Source of the DNA: Chthoniobacteraceae bacterium
Lineage (GTDB): Bacteria > Verrucomicrobiota > Verrucomicrobiia > Chthoniobacterales > Chthoniobacteraceae
DNA length: 64,000 nt
Assembly: GCA_028293625.1 (NCBI GenBank)
Contig: JAQGOL010000035.1
Span: 124,001 to 188,000 of the forward strand
Direction: 5' to 3'
This document shows, in pieces, positions 34,847 to 42,957 of this stretch. Each line of letters starts with the position of its first letter. The first letter of the stretch is position 1. The translations under genes were made by a program, and so were the position numbers. The notes under the pieces were generated by a model. That model was given only the letters and a program-made list of their open reading frames with translations, was not told the DNA's origin and searched no databases.

Positions 34847-35266
34847 TTAAATCCCAAGCACTGATACGGCCAGCGTTCGCCGATGCGGTGCGGTCCGGTG
34901 CTCGAATAGAAAGATACCTTGCCAAGTCCCCAGCTGCATCGCGCCATTTTGAATGGGAACCGTCTCGCTTGTCCGGGTAAGCACCATCCTTAGATGGGAT
35001 GGCATGTCGTCGGGACCCTCCGCGGTATGGACGAAAAAATCCTGGTTCTCGGGAACCAGGCGCTCGAAGAACTCATGCAAATCGGTGCGGGCGGAGGGAT
35101 CGGCGTTTTCGTAAATCACAAGGCTGGCGCTTGTATGCTGGATGAACACCGTCACCGTCCCTGTTCGCACCCCGCTCTCCCGGACTATACGGGAGACCTG
35201 ATCGGTTATTTCATAGGTTCCCTTGCCGCGTGTGCCCACGCTGAACGATTCAGTAGATGCTTTCAT
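34847..35266 (-). CDS. yjbQ: YjbQ-family protein (UPF0047, secondary thiamine-phosphate synthase type)
   Basis: A 139-residue protein with the family signature FIQHTSASLVIYENADPSARTD (given in parts: FIQHTSASL, ENADPSARTDL) and the C-terminal LGTWQGIFLFEHR. Conserved His, Asp and Glu residues probably bind a metal. E. coli YjbQ has weak thiamine-phosphate synthase activity, but its main role is unknown. The start is the ATG before KASTESFSV. It is convergent with the SDR gene with one base between the stops. Confidence 0.93.
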   Translation of the reverse strand: MKASTESFSVGTRGKGTYEITDQVSRIVRESGVRTGTVTVFIQHTSASLVIYENADPSARTDLHEFFERLVPENQDFFVHTAEGPDDMPSHLRMVLTRTSETVPIQNGAMQLGTWQGIFLFEHRTAPHRRTLAVSVLGI

Positions 35267-35377
35267 GTCGCAGGCTCTCACGAAAGGCACGGTTCGAGGA
35301 CTCTATTTTCGCCCCTGCAGGGAGAGAGTATAAATTTTTTGAATTTGAATAGGAATGATGCGTCTTAATTGGCACCT

Positions 35378-35653
35378 ATGAAAAAGTTCCTCTTCGCCAC
35401 CCTGCTTGCCGCGGGCCTTATTTCTCTGGTTCCTGAAGCGAACGCTGACACCGCGAGACGGTATGGCAATCACGACAGATACTACGGACGTTATAGTTCA
35501 GGGTACCATGATCGGCACTACCATTCATACTACGGACCACGGGTTGTGTATCGCCACCGGCCCGTGCGTGTTTACGAAGATTACGAATACTGCAGGCCCC
35601 GTGTCCGTTACTACGAATCGCGTCCCCGGTTCTCGTTCTTCTTCGGCCTCTAA
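35378..35653 (+). CDS. Small secreted Tyr/Arg/His-rich protein
   Basis: A 91-residue protein with a clear signal peptide (MKKFLFATLLAAGLISLV, cleavage near ANA-D). The mature part is about 68 residues and very rich in Tyr, Arg and His, with repeats such as YYGRYSSGYHDRHYHSYYG and ending RPRFSFFFGL. Similar low-complexity exported peptides are common in bacteria and their function is unknown. The start is ATG 35378; an in-frame TTG three codons earlier is less likely. It is transcribed alone and convergent with the moxR gene. Confidence 0.7.
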   Translation: MKKFLFATLLAAGLISLVPEANADTARRYGNHDRYYGRYSSGYHDRHYHSYYGPRVVYRHRPVRVYEDYEYCRPRVRYYESRPRFSFFFGL

Positions 35654-36651
35654 GCGAACGCCTGCAGCACTTCAGCAATAATGCTGTCGGTTGTGGCTCC
35701 TTCGGCTTCGCCTTCGAAATTAAGTAGAATGCGATGCCGAAGGACAGCCGGAGCGGCCTTGTCGATATCGGCGCAGGAGACGTGGAAACGGTTGTCCAGG
35801 AGCGCGTGAATTTTCCCGGCCAGAATAAGTGCCTGGGCGCCGCGCGGGCTTGCTCCGTAGCGGACAAATTTTCTGGTTCTCTGGGTCGCTTTTTCCGAAT
35901 CGGGATGAGTCGCCATGACGAGGTCGATGGCGTGTGTCTGAATCTCGCTTGCCAATGGCACCTGGCGCACAACGCCGCGCAAGTGAACTACCTCGGCCGC
36001 ATCCTGAAGCACTTTGGAAACGATGGGACGTTCAGTGACTGTGGTGCGATCGAGGATGGTATGAAGGTCAGCAGCACTTGGATAAGGAACTTTTAGTTTA
36101 AAGAAAAAACGGTCCAGTTGCGCTTCGGGCAGGGGATAGGTGCCTTCCATCTCCAGCGGGTTTTGAGTAGCCAAAACCATGAACGGTTCCTTGAGCGGAT
36201 GCTGCGTGCCGCCCACGGTGACGTGATGTTCCTGCATCGCTTCAAGTAGCGCGCTCTGAGTCTTGGGTGTCGCGCGATTGATTTCGTCAGCCAGGACAAT
36301 GTTCGCAAAGATCGGCCCTGACTGGAATTGGAACTCTTTACGGCCGTTCTCATTTTCCATGATCATGTTCGTGCCGATGATATCGGCGGGCATGAGATCC
36401 GGAGTAAATTGAACACGTGAGAACTTGAGGTTGACCGCATCGGCCAGGGTGCGCACCAGCATCGTCTTGCCAAGGCCGGGCACCCCTTCAAGCAATACGT
36501 GGCCGCCGGCAAAAAATGCCACGAGCACCCCTTCAAGCACTTCATCCTGGCCGACCATCATTTTTCCCAGCTCGGCTTTGATCCGCCGGAATGTAGCGCG
36601 GAATTGTTCGACGTCGGATTCGAGTGAGGCGGTGGCGGCTGTGGTAGACAT
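35650..36651 (-). CDS. MoxR-family AAA+ ATPase
   Basis: A 333-residue ATPase with Walker A in EGVPGLGKTM, Walker B in VLADEINRA, and the MoxR-typical QNPLEMEGTYPLPEAQLDRF. MoxR proteins act as chaperone-like remodellers and often pair with von Willebrand and DUF58 proteins. The start is the ATG before STTAATASL; upstream in-frame sequence belongs to the neighbouring gene's region. It lies 37 bases after the coiled-coil membrane protein gene and ends the operon. The usual DUF58 and VWA partners are not next to it here. Confidence 0.93.
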   Translation of the reverse strand: MSTTAATASLESDVEQFRATFRRIKAELGKMMVGQDEVLEGVLVAFFAGGHVLLEGVPGLGKTMLVRTLADAVNLKFSRVQFTPDLMPADIIGTNMIMENENGRKEFQFQSGPIFANIVLADEINRATPKTQSALLEAMQEHHVTVGGTQHPLKEPFMVLATQNPLEMEGTYPLPEAQLDRFFFKLKVPYPSAADLHTILDRTTVTERPIVSKVLQDAAEVVHLRGVVRQVPLASEIQTHAIDLVMATHPDSEKATQRTRKFVRYGASPRGAQALILAGKIHALLDNRFHVSCADIDKAAPAVLRHRILLNFEGEAEGATTDSIIAEVLQAFA

Positions 36652-36688
36652 GGGAGAAACGGTGGCTGGGCGGATTTCGGTTTCTGCC

Positions 36689-38275
36689 TTAGGGGCGGAT
36701 GGCTTCGAAGTAACGCTTGATAAAGAGACGGGAGCCAAGCGGGATTTCTTCCTGCATGACGGCCTCCTGCGCGGTGGGCGCCAGTGACTCGTAAAGCTCC
36801 TTGTAACGCCTGCTTGCCTTGTCGTTGTCCGCACCCGAGGCGCGCAGGGTCGAAAGCGATTCTCCTTCGCCAAGCTGACCCCGAATGGCGGCTTCTTTTG
36901 GTTTCTCCGTTGAAACGGTGGTTTTTTCGCCAAAAGGAGTTTCCGTTGTCCCCTCATCGTGCTCGCTGCCGGGTTGGCCGGATGCGAGCCGCGGATCACC
37001 TGGGTTCGGTGTTCCGCCTTCGTTTTTTTGTCCGGATGGCTCGATTGCCATTGGCAGATCCTTTCCAGCAGTCTCTTTTCCGGGAACCGGTTTATTGCCT
37101 GCACCGTCCTGATTCTCGGCGTATTTGAGATTCTGAATCGCGGAAAGGAGTTCCTGCAGCGTCTGTTTGGAAAGTTGCTGCTGCTGAGGATTCTGTTTAC
37201 CTGGTCCGGATTGCGAACTTTGACGCAGCATCTTTGCGAGACGTTTTAAAGCATCGCTCGACTTTTGGCCCTCGGAGCCAGGCTTCTGGCTTTCGCGCGA
37301 AAGCTGTTTGAGCGCTTCCGAGAGTTCCTTTTTCTTTGCCAGTTCGTCGAGCGCGCGCTGAAGAGCTTCAGCGGCTTTTTCCGGATTCTCCTCTTTCGCA
37401 GCCGATTCCAACGCTTTTGCCGCTTCAGCCAGATTGCCAGCCTGGAGCGCAGCAGCTGCTTCCTTGGTGGCCTCGTTTGTCTCCAATGCCTTGGCGAGCG
37501 CTTTTAATTCTTCCGACGTGGCGTTCATTGGCGGCTTTTGCAGTTCCTGGACAAACTGTTCAAGCGAGGCAAGCTGCCGCATTGCGGACTTGGCGGCTTC
37601 GTCCTGATTGATGGCATTGGTGCCGAGCTCTTTCGCATCCTGGCGCATCTTCGCAGCGAGCTTTTTTAAGGCGTCATCGTTTGTTTCCTCGGCCTTTTTT
37701 TCGGTTGTCGCTGCAAGTTGTGTAAGCGCCCGCACGGTGGCCGCGACCTCTCTCTGGCCGGCAGCTCTGTTTAAGTTGTTTATTGCGAAGTTGTTGCGCG
37801 CATCCAGTTGCAGAAGGAGAAGCGTTGCTATCGGCGCAACGATCCAAGCGCTTTCACGCGGTATCCGGATCCGGATCAGATTGCGAAAGTTGTGCTTCTC
37901 GATAAATGAAGAGCATTCACGCAGGGCAAGGTTCCGCATGTTTTCGGAAGCGGAATTCGAAAAAGTGAGGGCCGTAAGGAAGCGGTCGTTGGTGCCGGCG
38001 ATCCGATCGGCACGCCGTGCCACCTGGCGTAGGGAAAGGCGCTTGAAGTAAGTGATCAGCACGGCTGCGAGCAAAGTCGTGATTGCCGCCCATGTAGAAA
38101 ACCTTGTTTCCCATGGCAAACGGCCCAAAAACCACCGGTTAATTCCCGCCACCACCACGAGGAATGCGCCGAGCACCAAAGTCAACCAGACGAGCGATCC
38201 GACAAAAGTCTGCAAATACATTCTCCTCCGTAGAGTGTGCAGATTGCGCAGAACGTGATTTGTTGAGGTGCTCAT
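36689..38275 (-). CDS. Membrane-anchored coiled-coil protein upstream of moxR
   Basis: A 528-residue protein with two N-terminal transmembrane segments (about residues 19-45 and 58-75), then a long Ala/Glu/Lys-rich helical region with coiled-coil character (for example EELKALAKALETNEATKEA). A Gly/Pro/Glu-rich linker follows, and a conserved-looking C-terminus near APTAQEAVMQEEIPLGSRLF. Similar large helical membrane proteins sit in moxR clusters of planctomycetes and verrucomicrobia, but no function is established. The start is ATG 38275. The gene lies 37 bases upstream of moxR and 70 bases downstream of the G3E GTPase gene. Confidence 0.8.
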   Translation of the reverse strand: MSTSTNHVLRNLHTLRRRMYLQTFVGSLVWLTLVLGAFLVVVAGINRWFLGRLPWETRFSTWAAITTLLAAVLITYFKRLSLRQVARRADRIAGTNDRFLTALTFSNSASENMRNLALRECSSFIEKHNFRNLIRIRIPRESAWIVAPIATLLLLQLDARNNFAINNLNRAAGQREVAATVRALTQLAATTEKKAEETNDDALKKLAAKMRQDAKELGTNAINQDEAAKSAMRQLASLEQFVQELQKPPMNATSEELKALAKALETNEATKEAAAALQAGNLAEAAKALESAAKEENPEKAAEALQRALDELAKKKELSEALKQLSRESQKPGSEGQKSSDALKRLAKMLRQSSQSGPGKQNPQQQQLSKQTLQELLSAIQNLKYAENQDGAGNKPVPGKETAGKDLPMAIEPSGQKNEGGTPNPGDPRLASGQPGSEHDEGTTETPFGEKTTVSTEKPKEAAIRGQLGEGESLSTLRASGADNDKASRRYKELYESLAPTAQEAVMQEEIPLGSRLFIKRYFEAIRP

Positions 38276-38345
38276 CAAAGGGGCTGACGGCCGGCTTGCT
38301 TCTGCTGTCCCTTAACTGCTTCGCCTTGGAAACGGATTTTGGCCG

Positions 38346-39485
38346 CTATTTCCCGAAGGTTGCCAGATCGCGGTGCGTCGGCACAGGTTTGCCAGGTTTG
38401 AAGTGTTCAAGGTGATCGAGGCGCACGGATAATCCTGGCATCGCACCGAGGAGCGCTTCAGCCGCGGCTTGCACCGCTTCGCGCAAGGCACCGGGGTCGG
38501 ATTCAGCGCGCAGATTAACGATCAGTTGTGCGCTCTCGACTGCTTCTTCCAGGGTGAGAGAAAGCTCCGGCACAAAATCGTTTCGCACCAGATTAATGAC
38601 CGCCACGCCACCCAGCCCGCTCTCAGGGCTCAGAGTCATTTTCAGATGCGCGATTTCCGCCCCGGCGAGCCGGGTCTGAATTCCCGTGGCGAAGGTTTCT
38701 AAAACAACGCTCGAGTCAAACCCCGCAGGATCAGCGAGTTGAAATGTGGCATTCAGCCAGCCGAGAAGCGCCTCACCTTCCGCATAGATTGCATAATCGA
38801 CTTCCATCGCAGGCCGGTTTTCCTGCTCCGATCCGGCGATCTGCGCAAACCATTCCTCCACGCCTTGCCCGGTTCGAACTGAGAGATCGCGGATCTGAGC
38901 CTGCGGAAATTCGGTAGCCAGCCTGGCTCGTAATGCGTGGAGGCGGTCCGGATCAAGGAGATCACTTTTTCCCAGGACGATGATATCGGCTTCCTCCAAC
39001 TGTTTGCGATAGATGTAAAGCACCTTGGATGAGAACTTTCCTCCGCTTGTCAGCCCGAAGATTCGCTCGGCACGGATTGGATCGACGAGCACGCTCAAGG
39101 GGGAGATGGTGAAACAATCGCCGTAAATGCGCCGGAGCGGATACGTCACGGTGGCAACAAGATCGGTGCAGCTGCCAACCGGTTCGGCGATGAATACGTC
39201 GGGGCGGGTCGAATCGGTGAGTTTGGCGGCTGCCTCGACAAGAGAATTGAACCGGCAGCAAAAACAACCGCCGGGAATTTCCTCGGTGGCGAACCCTTTT
39301 GCCCGAAGCATCGCGGTGTCAACGAGTTCGCTTCCCTGATCGTTGGTAATAAGGCCGACTCGCAAGCCTTGTTCCGTGAGTTTCTGTGCAAGAGCTGCCA
39401 CGGCGGTTGTTTTTCCAGCGCCGAGAAAGCCGCCAATCATTATATAACGCGCTTTTTGGGGCGTGGGGGGGATCTGTGTGCTCAT
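38346..39485 (-). CDS. G3E-family GTPase (CobW/YeiR type metallochaperone)
   Basis: A 379-residue P-loop GTPase with Walker A in GGFLGAGKTT and the metal-binding CxCC motif in GGCFCCRF, which mark the G3E/COG0523 family of metal chaperones. The C-terminal 130 residues do not resemble the usual CobW_C domain, so the partner protein is hard to guess. The start codon overlaps the stop of the GcvH-like gene as ATGA, so the two are almost certainly translated together. A role in delivering a metal to, or acting with, the GcvH-like protein is an inference from this coupling. Confidence 0.9.
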   Translation of the reverse strand: MSTQIPPTPQKARYIMIGGFLGAGKTTAVAALAQKLTEQGLRVGLITNDQGSELVDTAMLRAKGFATEEIPGGCFCCRFNSLVEAAAKLTDSTRPDVFIAEPVGSCTDLVATVTYPLRRIYGDCFTISPLSVLVDPIRAERIFGLTSGGKFSSKVLYIYRKQLEEADIIVLGKSDLLDPDRLHALRARLATEFPQAQIRDLSVRTGQGVEEWFAQIAGSEQENRPAMEVDYAIYAEGEALLGWLNATFQLADPAGFDSSVVLETFATGIQTRLAGAEIAHLKMTLSPESGLGGVAVINLVRNDFVPELSLTLEEAVESAQLIVNLRAESDPGALREAVQAAAEALLGAMPGLSVRLDHLEHFKPGKPVPTHRDLATFGK

Positions 39486-40000
39486 GGCTGTTCGTCGTCG
39501 GCGTATTGTTGTTTTTCGAGAATGCGATCAATTGTGATGTCAAGGAGTCCGCGATACGTCGCCAGATCGACACAGCGCGCATCCGGCTTTCCTTCAATGA
39601 GATAAAGCCAGCCTTTGCCATACGGATCCTTTCCCACGAGCTCGATATTTTCGGCCAGGGCCGCGTTTCCGGTGATGAACCTGCCGTCGGCAGCGCAGTA
39701 AATGTCGGAAATCGCCTTGAAGCCTTCGATTGAGCCGATGATTTCTCCCGAAGCAACCGGCGAGCCGGGCTGCTTTTCCCATTGATGATCCACAATTTCT
39801 CCCAGCATGCGCGTGGCAAATTTGGTAAAGCCAATGCGCCACTGGTTGCCCTCTTCGCGAGCAAGCCAGAAGTGAGAGGGACTGTAGAGCCACTCGACGG
39901 GAAGATGCGTGACGAAATTCGAACGCTTATAGAATGACGTCTCGACTTTCGCCGCGCCTGTCGTCGAGGCAATTGGGGGAGTGGGGTGGGCGGAATCCAT
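39482..40000 (-). CDS. GcvH-like lipoyl-domain protein
   Basis: A 172-residue protein related to glycine cleavage H protein. The lipoyl lysine is probably Lys95 in GSIEGFKAISDIYCAADG, and the downstream GKGWLYLIEG matches the H-protein C-terminal part. It has an N-terminal extension of about 30 residues. No gcvT or gcvP gene is in the window, so it may serve another lipoyl-dependent reaction. It is divergent from the cysteine desulfurase gene (80 bases) and overlaps the G3E GTPase gene by four bases. The start is the ATG before DSAHPTPP. Confidence 0.83.
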   Translation of the reverse strand: MDSAHPTPPIASTTGAAKVETSFYKRSNFVTHLPVEWLYSPSHFWLAREEGNQWRIGFTKFATRMLGEIVDHQWEKQPGSPVASGEIIGSIEGFKAISDIYCAADGRFITGNAALAENIELVGKDPYGKGWLYLIEGKPDARCVDLATYRGLLDITIDRILEKQQYADDEQP

Positions 40001-40080
40001 GCGAAGCAAACCTATCCATAATTGACCGGGATTTGCTCCGATTATTTGCCGAACTTGCACGCTTGATTACGGAAGGTCAT

Positions 40081-41256
40081 ATGGAACGGCGCCGTGACTT
40101 GACTTCGCTCCTCCCAAACCGCCATGAACCGCGGCAACTTTTCTCCTTCTCCGCCGTGCTTTATTTCGATCACAACGCGTCTTCCCCGCTCTGCGCCCCG
40201 GCTCGTGAGGCCTGGCTTGACGCGGTTTCCCGCTTTGTCGGCAACGCCTCGAGTCCACATCGGCTTGGAGCCCGGGCCGATGCCGCATTGACCGTCGCCC
40301 GCGAAAAGCTGGCGGCGTCGCTTGGATGCAATCCGGGGTCGATTGTTTGGACTTCAGGAGCCACCGAATCGAATAACACCGTCATCCGCCATTTTTGCGG
40401 CGAAGGGGAAGCGTGGGTGTCGACAATTGAACATCCGTGCGTGCTTGAATCGGTGAAGCAGCTCTTTGCCGGGCGATTTCGCCTGATCCCTGTCAATTCG
40501 TCCGGAGTGATGGAGATCGGCTGGTTGGAAACAGCGTTTCGCCGCTCCAAGCCCGCTTTTGTCGGCCTCATGGCGGCAAATAATGAGACGGGGGTTTTGC
40601 AGCCATGGAAGGAGGCCGGAGCATTGTGCCGGGAACACGGGGTGCCGTTTTTTTGTGATGCTGCGCAATGGCTTGGTAAGCTTCCGTCATCCGGACTTGG
40701 CGAATGCGATTTTGTTAGTGGATGCGCGCACAAGTTTGGCGGCCCTCAGGGGGTCGGTTTTCTCAAATGCCCCGTCCGCTTGCGTCCGCTTTTGTATGGC
40801 GGTCCTCAGGAGGATGGGCGGCGTGCCGGGACGGAGAATGTGGCTGGGATTCTGGCGATGGTTGCCGCCCTGGATGCGCGCATGGCCACGGGAGAGGCGG
40901 CGGCAAAGGTTCAACTTCGCAACCGATTTGAGGAGGAATTGCGTCGTCTATCGCCCGGTGTTGAGATTATCGGTGCCGGAACAGATCGACTTTGGAACAC
41001 GGTCTCCGCCGTGATGCCGGAGGTCGATTGCCGCCAGCGATGGGTGGTCAAGCTCGATAAACTTGGGTTTGCGGTTTCCACCGGCTCGGCGTGTGCAAGT
41101 GGGAAAGAAGAGTCCTCCCATGTTTTGCGCGCGATGGGTTGTTCCTCAGCGCCACGGGTGCTGCGTTTCAGCAGCGGTTGGGAAACAACACAGCACGATT
41201 GGGATCAGCTCCTCGATGGGATCCGGCGTGCTTATGCAGAATTGACCGCTCTCTGA
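40081..41256 (+). CDS. Cysteine desulfurase (NifS/IscS family)
   Basis: About 391 residues. A PLP enzyme that takes sulfur from cysteine. The PLP lysine is in SGCAHKFGGPQG and the catalytic cysteine in STGSACASGKEESSH; the short loop and position are as in IscS/NifS-type enzymes. The start at ATG 40081 has GGAAGG four bases upstream. Family proteins usually begin just before YFDHNASSP, so GTG 40156 is an alternative that would remove 25 residues. The enzyme may supply sulfur for iron-sulfur clusters or tRNA thiolation; no isc or suf genes are alongside. Confidence 0.92.
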   Translation: MERRRDLTSLLPNRHEPRQLFSFSAVLYFDHNASSPLCAPAREAWLDAVSRFVGNASSPHRLGARADAALTVAREKLAASLGCNPGSIVWTSGATESNNTVIRHFCGEGEAWVSTIEHPCVLESVKQLFAGRFRLIPVNSSGVMEIGWLETAFRRSKPAFVGLMAANNETGVLQPWKEAGALCREHGVPFFCDAAQWLGKLPSSGLGECDFVSGCAHKFGGPQGVGFLKCPVRLRPLLYGGPQEDGRRAGTENVAGILAMVAALDARMATGEAAAKVQLRNRFEEELRRLSPGVEIIGAGTDRLWNTVSAVMPEVDCRQRWVVKLDKLGFAVSTGSACASGKEESSHVLRAMGCSSAPRVLRFSSGWETTQHDWDQLLDGIRRAYAELTAL

Positions 41257-41277
41257 GGTAAGATACAGGAAGGCGTT

Positions 41278-42780
41278 TTAGGCCGGTCGCACCCACAGCT
41301 CCCATTTCCGGCTCATTTTGACCTTCCGATAACCGTGGCGGAGCGCGTATTCGCGCAGCGGCGCTTCGAGGCGCTCATCTTCGATCCCGACAAGCACCGC
41401 CGCAGGGGCGTCTTGGGCGAGAAACTCTTCGAGGTTGGCCGGCGCGATTATTCCAAGTCGTTTGCGCTTCTCTTCGTCCAACAAGTGGGCCGCACGCCAT
41501 GCAAATGGGCCGTTGGCGAATTCAGGATAGATTTTCATCCCGGCCTCCGTGGCCCAGGTAGGTGCAAGGGTGAGCACTTTCCCCGGGCCGACAAGAGAAC
41601 GTAGCTCCGCACTCTTGGCATGGGCGCTATTGGGGAACCACTCGTCCGGTTGAAAGATTTGTGGAATCCAGGCAAATCCCGTGCCGCTCTTGTGCGATTG
41701 GCTCATGCAGTATGCGCCAAAGGAAAAGATGAGAAGCACCGGGATGACCATCCGATTCAATCGTGCCATCCGGTTATCCGGAGCAGCGGCGACACCCAGG
41801 AGGGCGCTCAGGATAAGGAAGGGAATCAGCACAAAGTAGTGCTGCTGCTGATAACGGGAGGGCGCGAAACAGCCGGCGATCACGAACGGGATGGTGAGAA
41901 GGACCAGCGCACCCGCGGCGCCTTCTTTGTTGCGGCGACGAATCGCCTGGATGCCCGGATGAATCCCCAAAAGGATGAATGCGGTGAAAAGCGGCCAGCT
42001 CGGAATGGCGATTTCTTTGCCCAAATAACGCAGTTTCCGCCACCAAACCATGGTCTTTTGAATCCTGTCGTTGGTGGGATCGAGCAGGCGGAGCCGGGGA
42101 AATTGGAAGTTATCGAAAAGGAAAGCCTCTGGCGCCGCCAGATAGAGGAGAATGGAGGGGAGAAGTCCGGCAAATGCTCCGCCACCAAAGCCGAGTCCCA
42201 GAAGGATTTTCCGGCGCGTCGTGGTTTCGGCCGCAAAATGTGCAAGGCCAAGAGGAATCAGGATGGGGGCAAATGTGAGCCTCGCGCCAGCTGCGCACCC
42301 AATAAGCACTCCTGCAAGGAGTGAGAGTCTGATGGATGCTGCACCGAGGTTTTTCGCGACAAGAAGCGTCGCTGCGATGGTCAGGCACGTGGGAAACTCA
42401 TGATTCCACGTTTTACCGCTTGTATAGACGAAAAGCGGATCGAAAAAGAGGAATCCGAGTGCAAGGGCAGCGGCCGGGAATGCATAGCGTGGTTTCCCAA
42501 ATGGAGGGAATCGATACGAGGTTCCCACCAGCAGGACGCCGGTTACCCACGAGCAGCAGACGGAGAACAATTTCGCGGAGAGAATCGGCCGGCCTGTGAG
42601 TCGGTCGAGTGCCGCGTAAATAAACGTGAGATTCGGCAGATGAAAGATCGGGTAATCCCGGAATGGCAACAGGCCATCGTTTGCAAGAAGCGCCCCGGGA
42701 GCAAGGAACTGATGCTCATCGTGGTTAAGCCCACGGTCCATTGACCATCCAAACAGGCAGAAGAGAAAGACCACCAGCAA
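41278..42780 (-). CDS. GT-C type (family 39-like) membrane glycosyltransferase; start uncertain
   Basis: At least 500 residues with about ten membrane segments. The first loop has the acidic pair typical of GT-C transferases in RGLNHDEHQF, and the fold looks like ArnT/PMT-type enzymes that use lipid-linked sugars. Acceptor and donor are unknown. The 5' end is odd: the open frame continues 59 codons upstream to the mnmG stop without ATG or GTG. The TTG at 42780 would cut into the first membrane helix. An ATG at 42950, seven bases after the mnmG stop, is one base out of frame, so the true start may be there (see findings). Confidence 0.75.
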   Translation of the reverse strand: MLVVFLFCLFGWSMDRGLNHDEHQFLAPGALLANDGLLPFRDYPIFHLPNLTFIYAALDRLTGRPILSAKLFSVCCSWVTGVLLVGTSYRFPPFGKPRYAFPAAALALGFLFFDPLFVYTSGKTWNHEFPTCLTIAATLLVAKNLGAASIRLSLLAGVLIGCAAGARLTFAPILIPLGLAHFAAETTTRRKILLGLGFGGGAFAGLLPSILLYLAAPEAFLFDNFQFPRLRLLDPTNDRIQKTMVWWRKLRYLGKEIAIPSWPLFTAFILLGIHPGIQAIRRRNKEGAAGALVLLTIPFVIAGCFAPSRYQQQHYFVLIPFLILSALLGVAAAPDNRMARLNRMVIPVLLIFSFGAYCMSQSHKSGTGFAWIPQIFQPDEWFPNSAHAKSAELRSLVGPGKVLTLAPTWATEAGMKIYPEFANGPFAWRAAHLLDEEKRKRLGIIAPANLEEFLAQDAPAAVLVGIEDERLEAPLREYALRHGYRKVKMSRKWELWVRPA

Positions 42781-42957
42781 GAGCCCCGGTGCAACCCAGC
42801 CTGCCCAACGTTTTATGGACGTTGAGGGACCCTCCGCGATGGGAAGACGACTGGAATTGGATGGCTCGGACGAAGCTTGGATGAAAGCGTTGTAGGAGAT
42901 CCGCCCCAGGCCGTCAGCGTTATTTTTCCGCTGCTCCGGCCCGCCGCCATTGACCGT

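Noticed and set aside
36652-37104. Long N-terminal extension of the MoxR open frame
   Set aside because: The extension overlaps the coiled-coil membrane protein gene in another frame and has no MoxR-like sequence; the ATG at 36651 fits the family.
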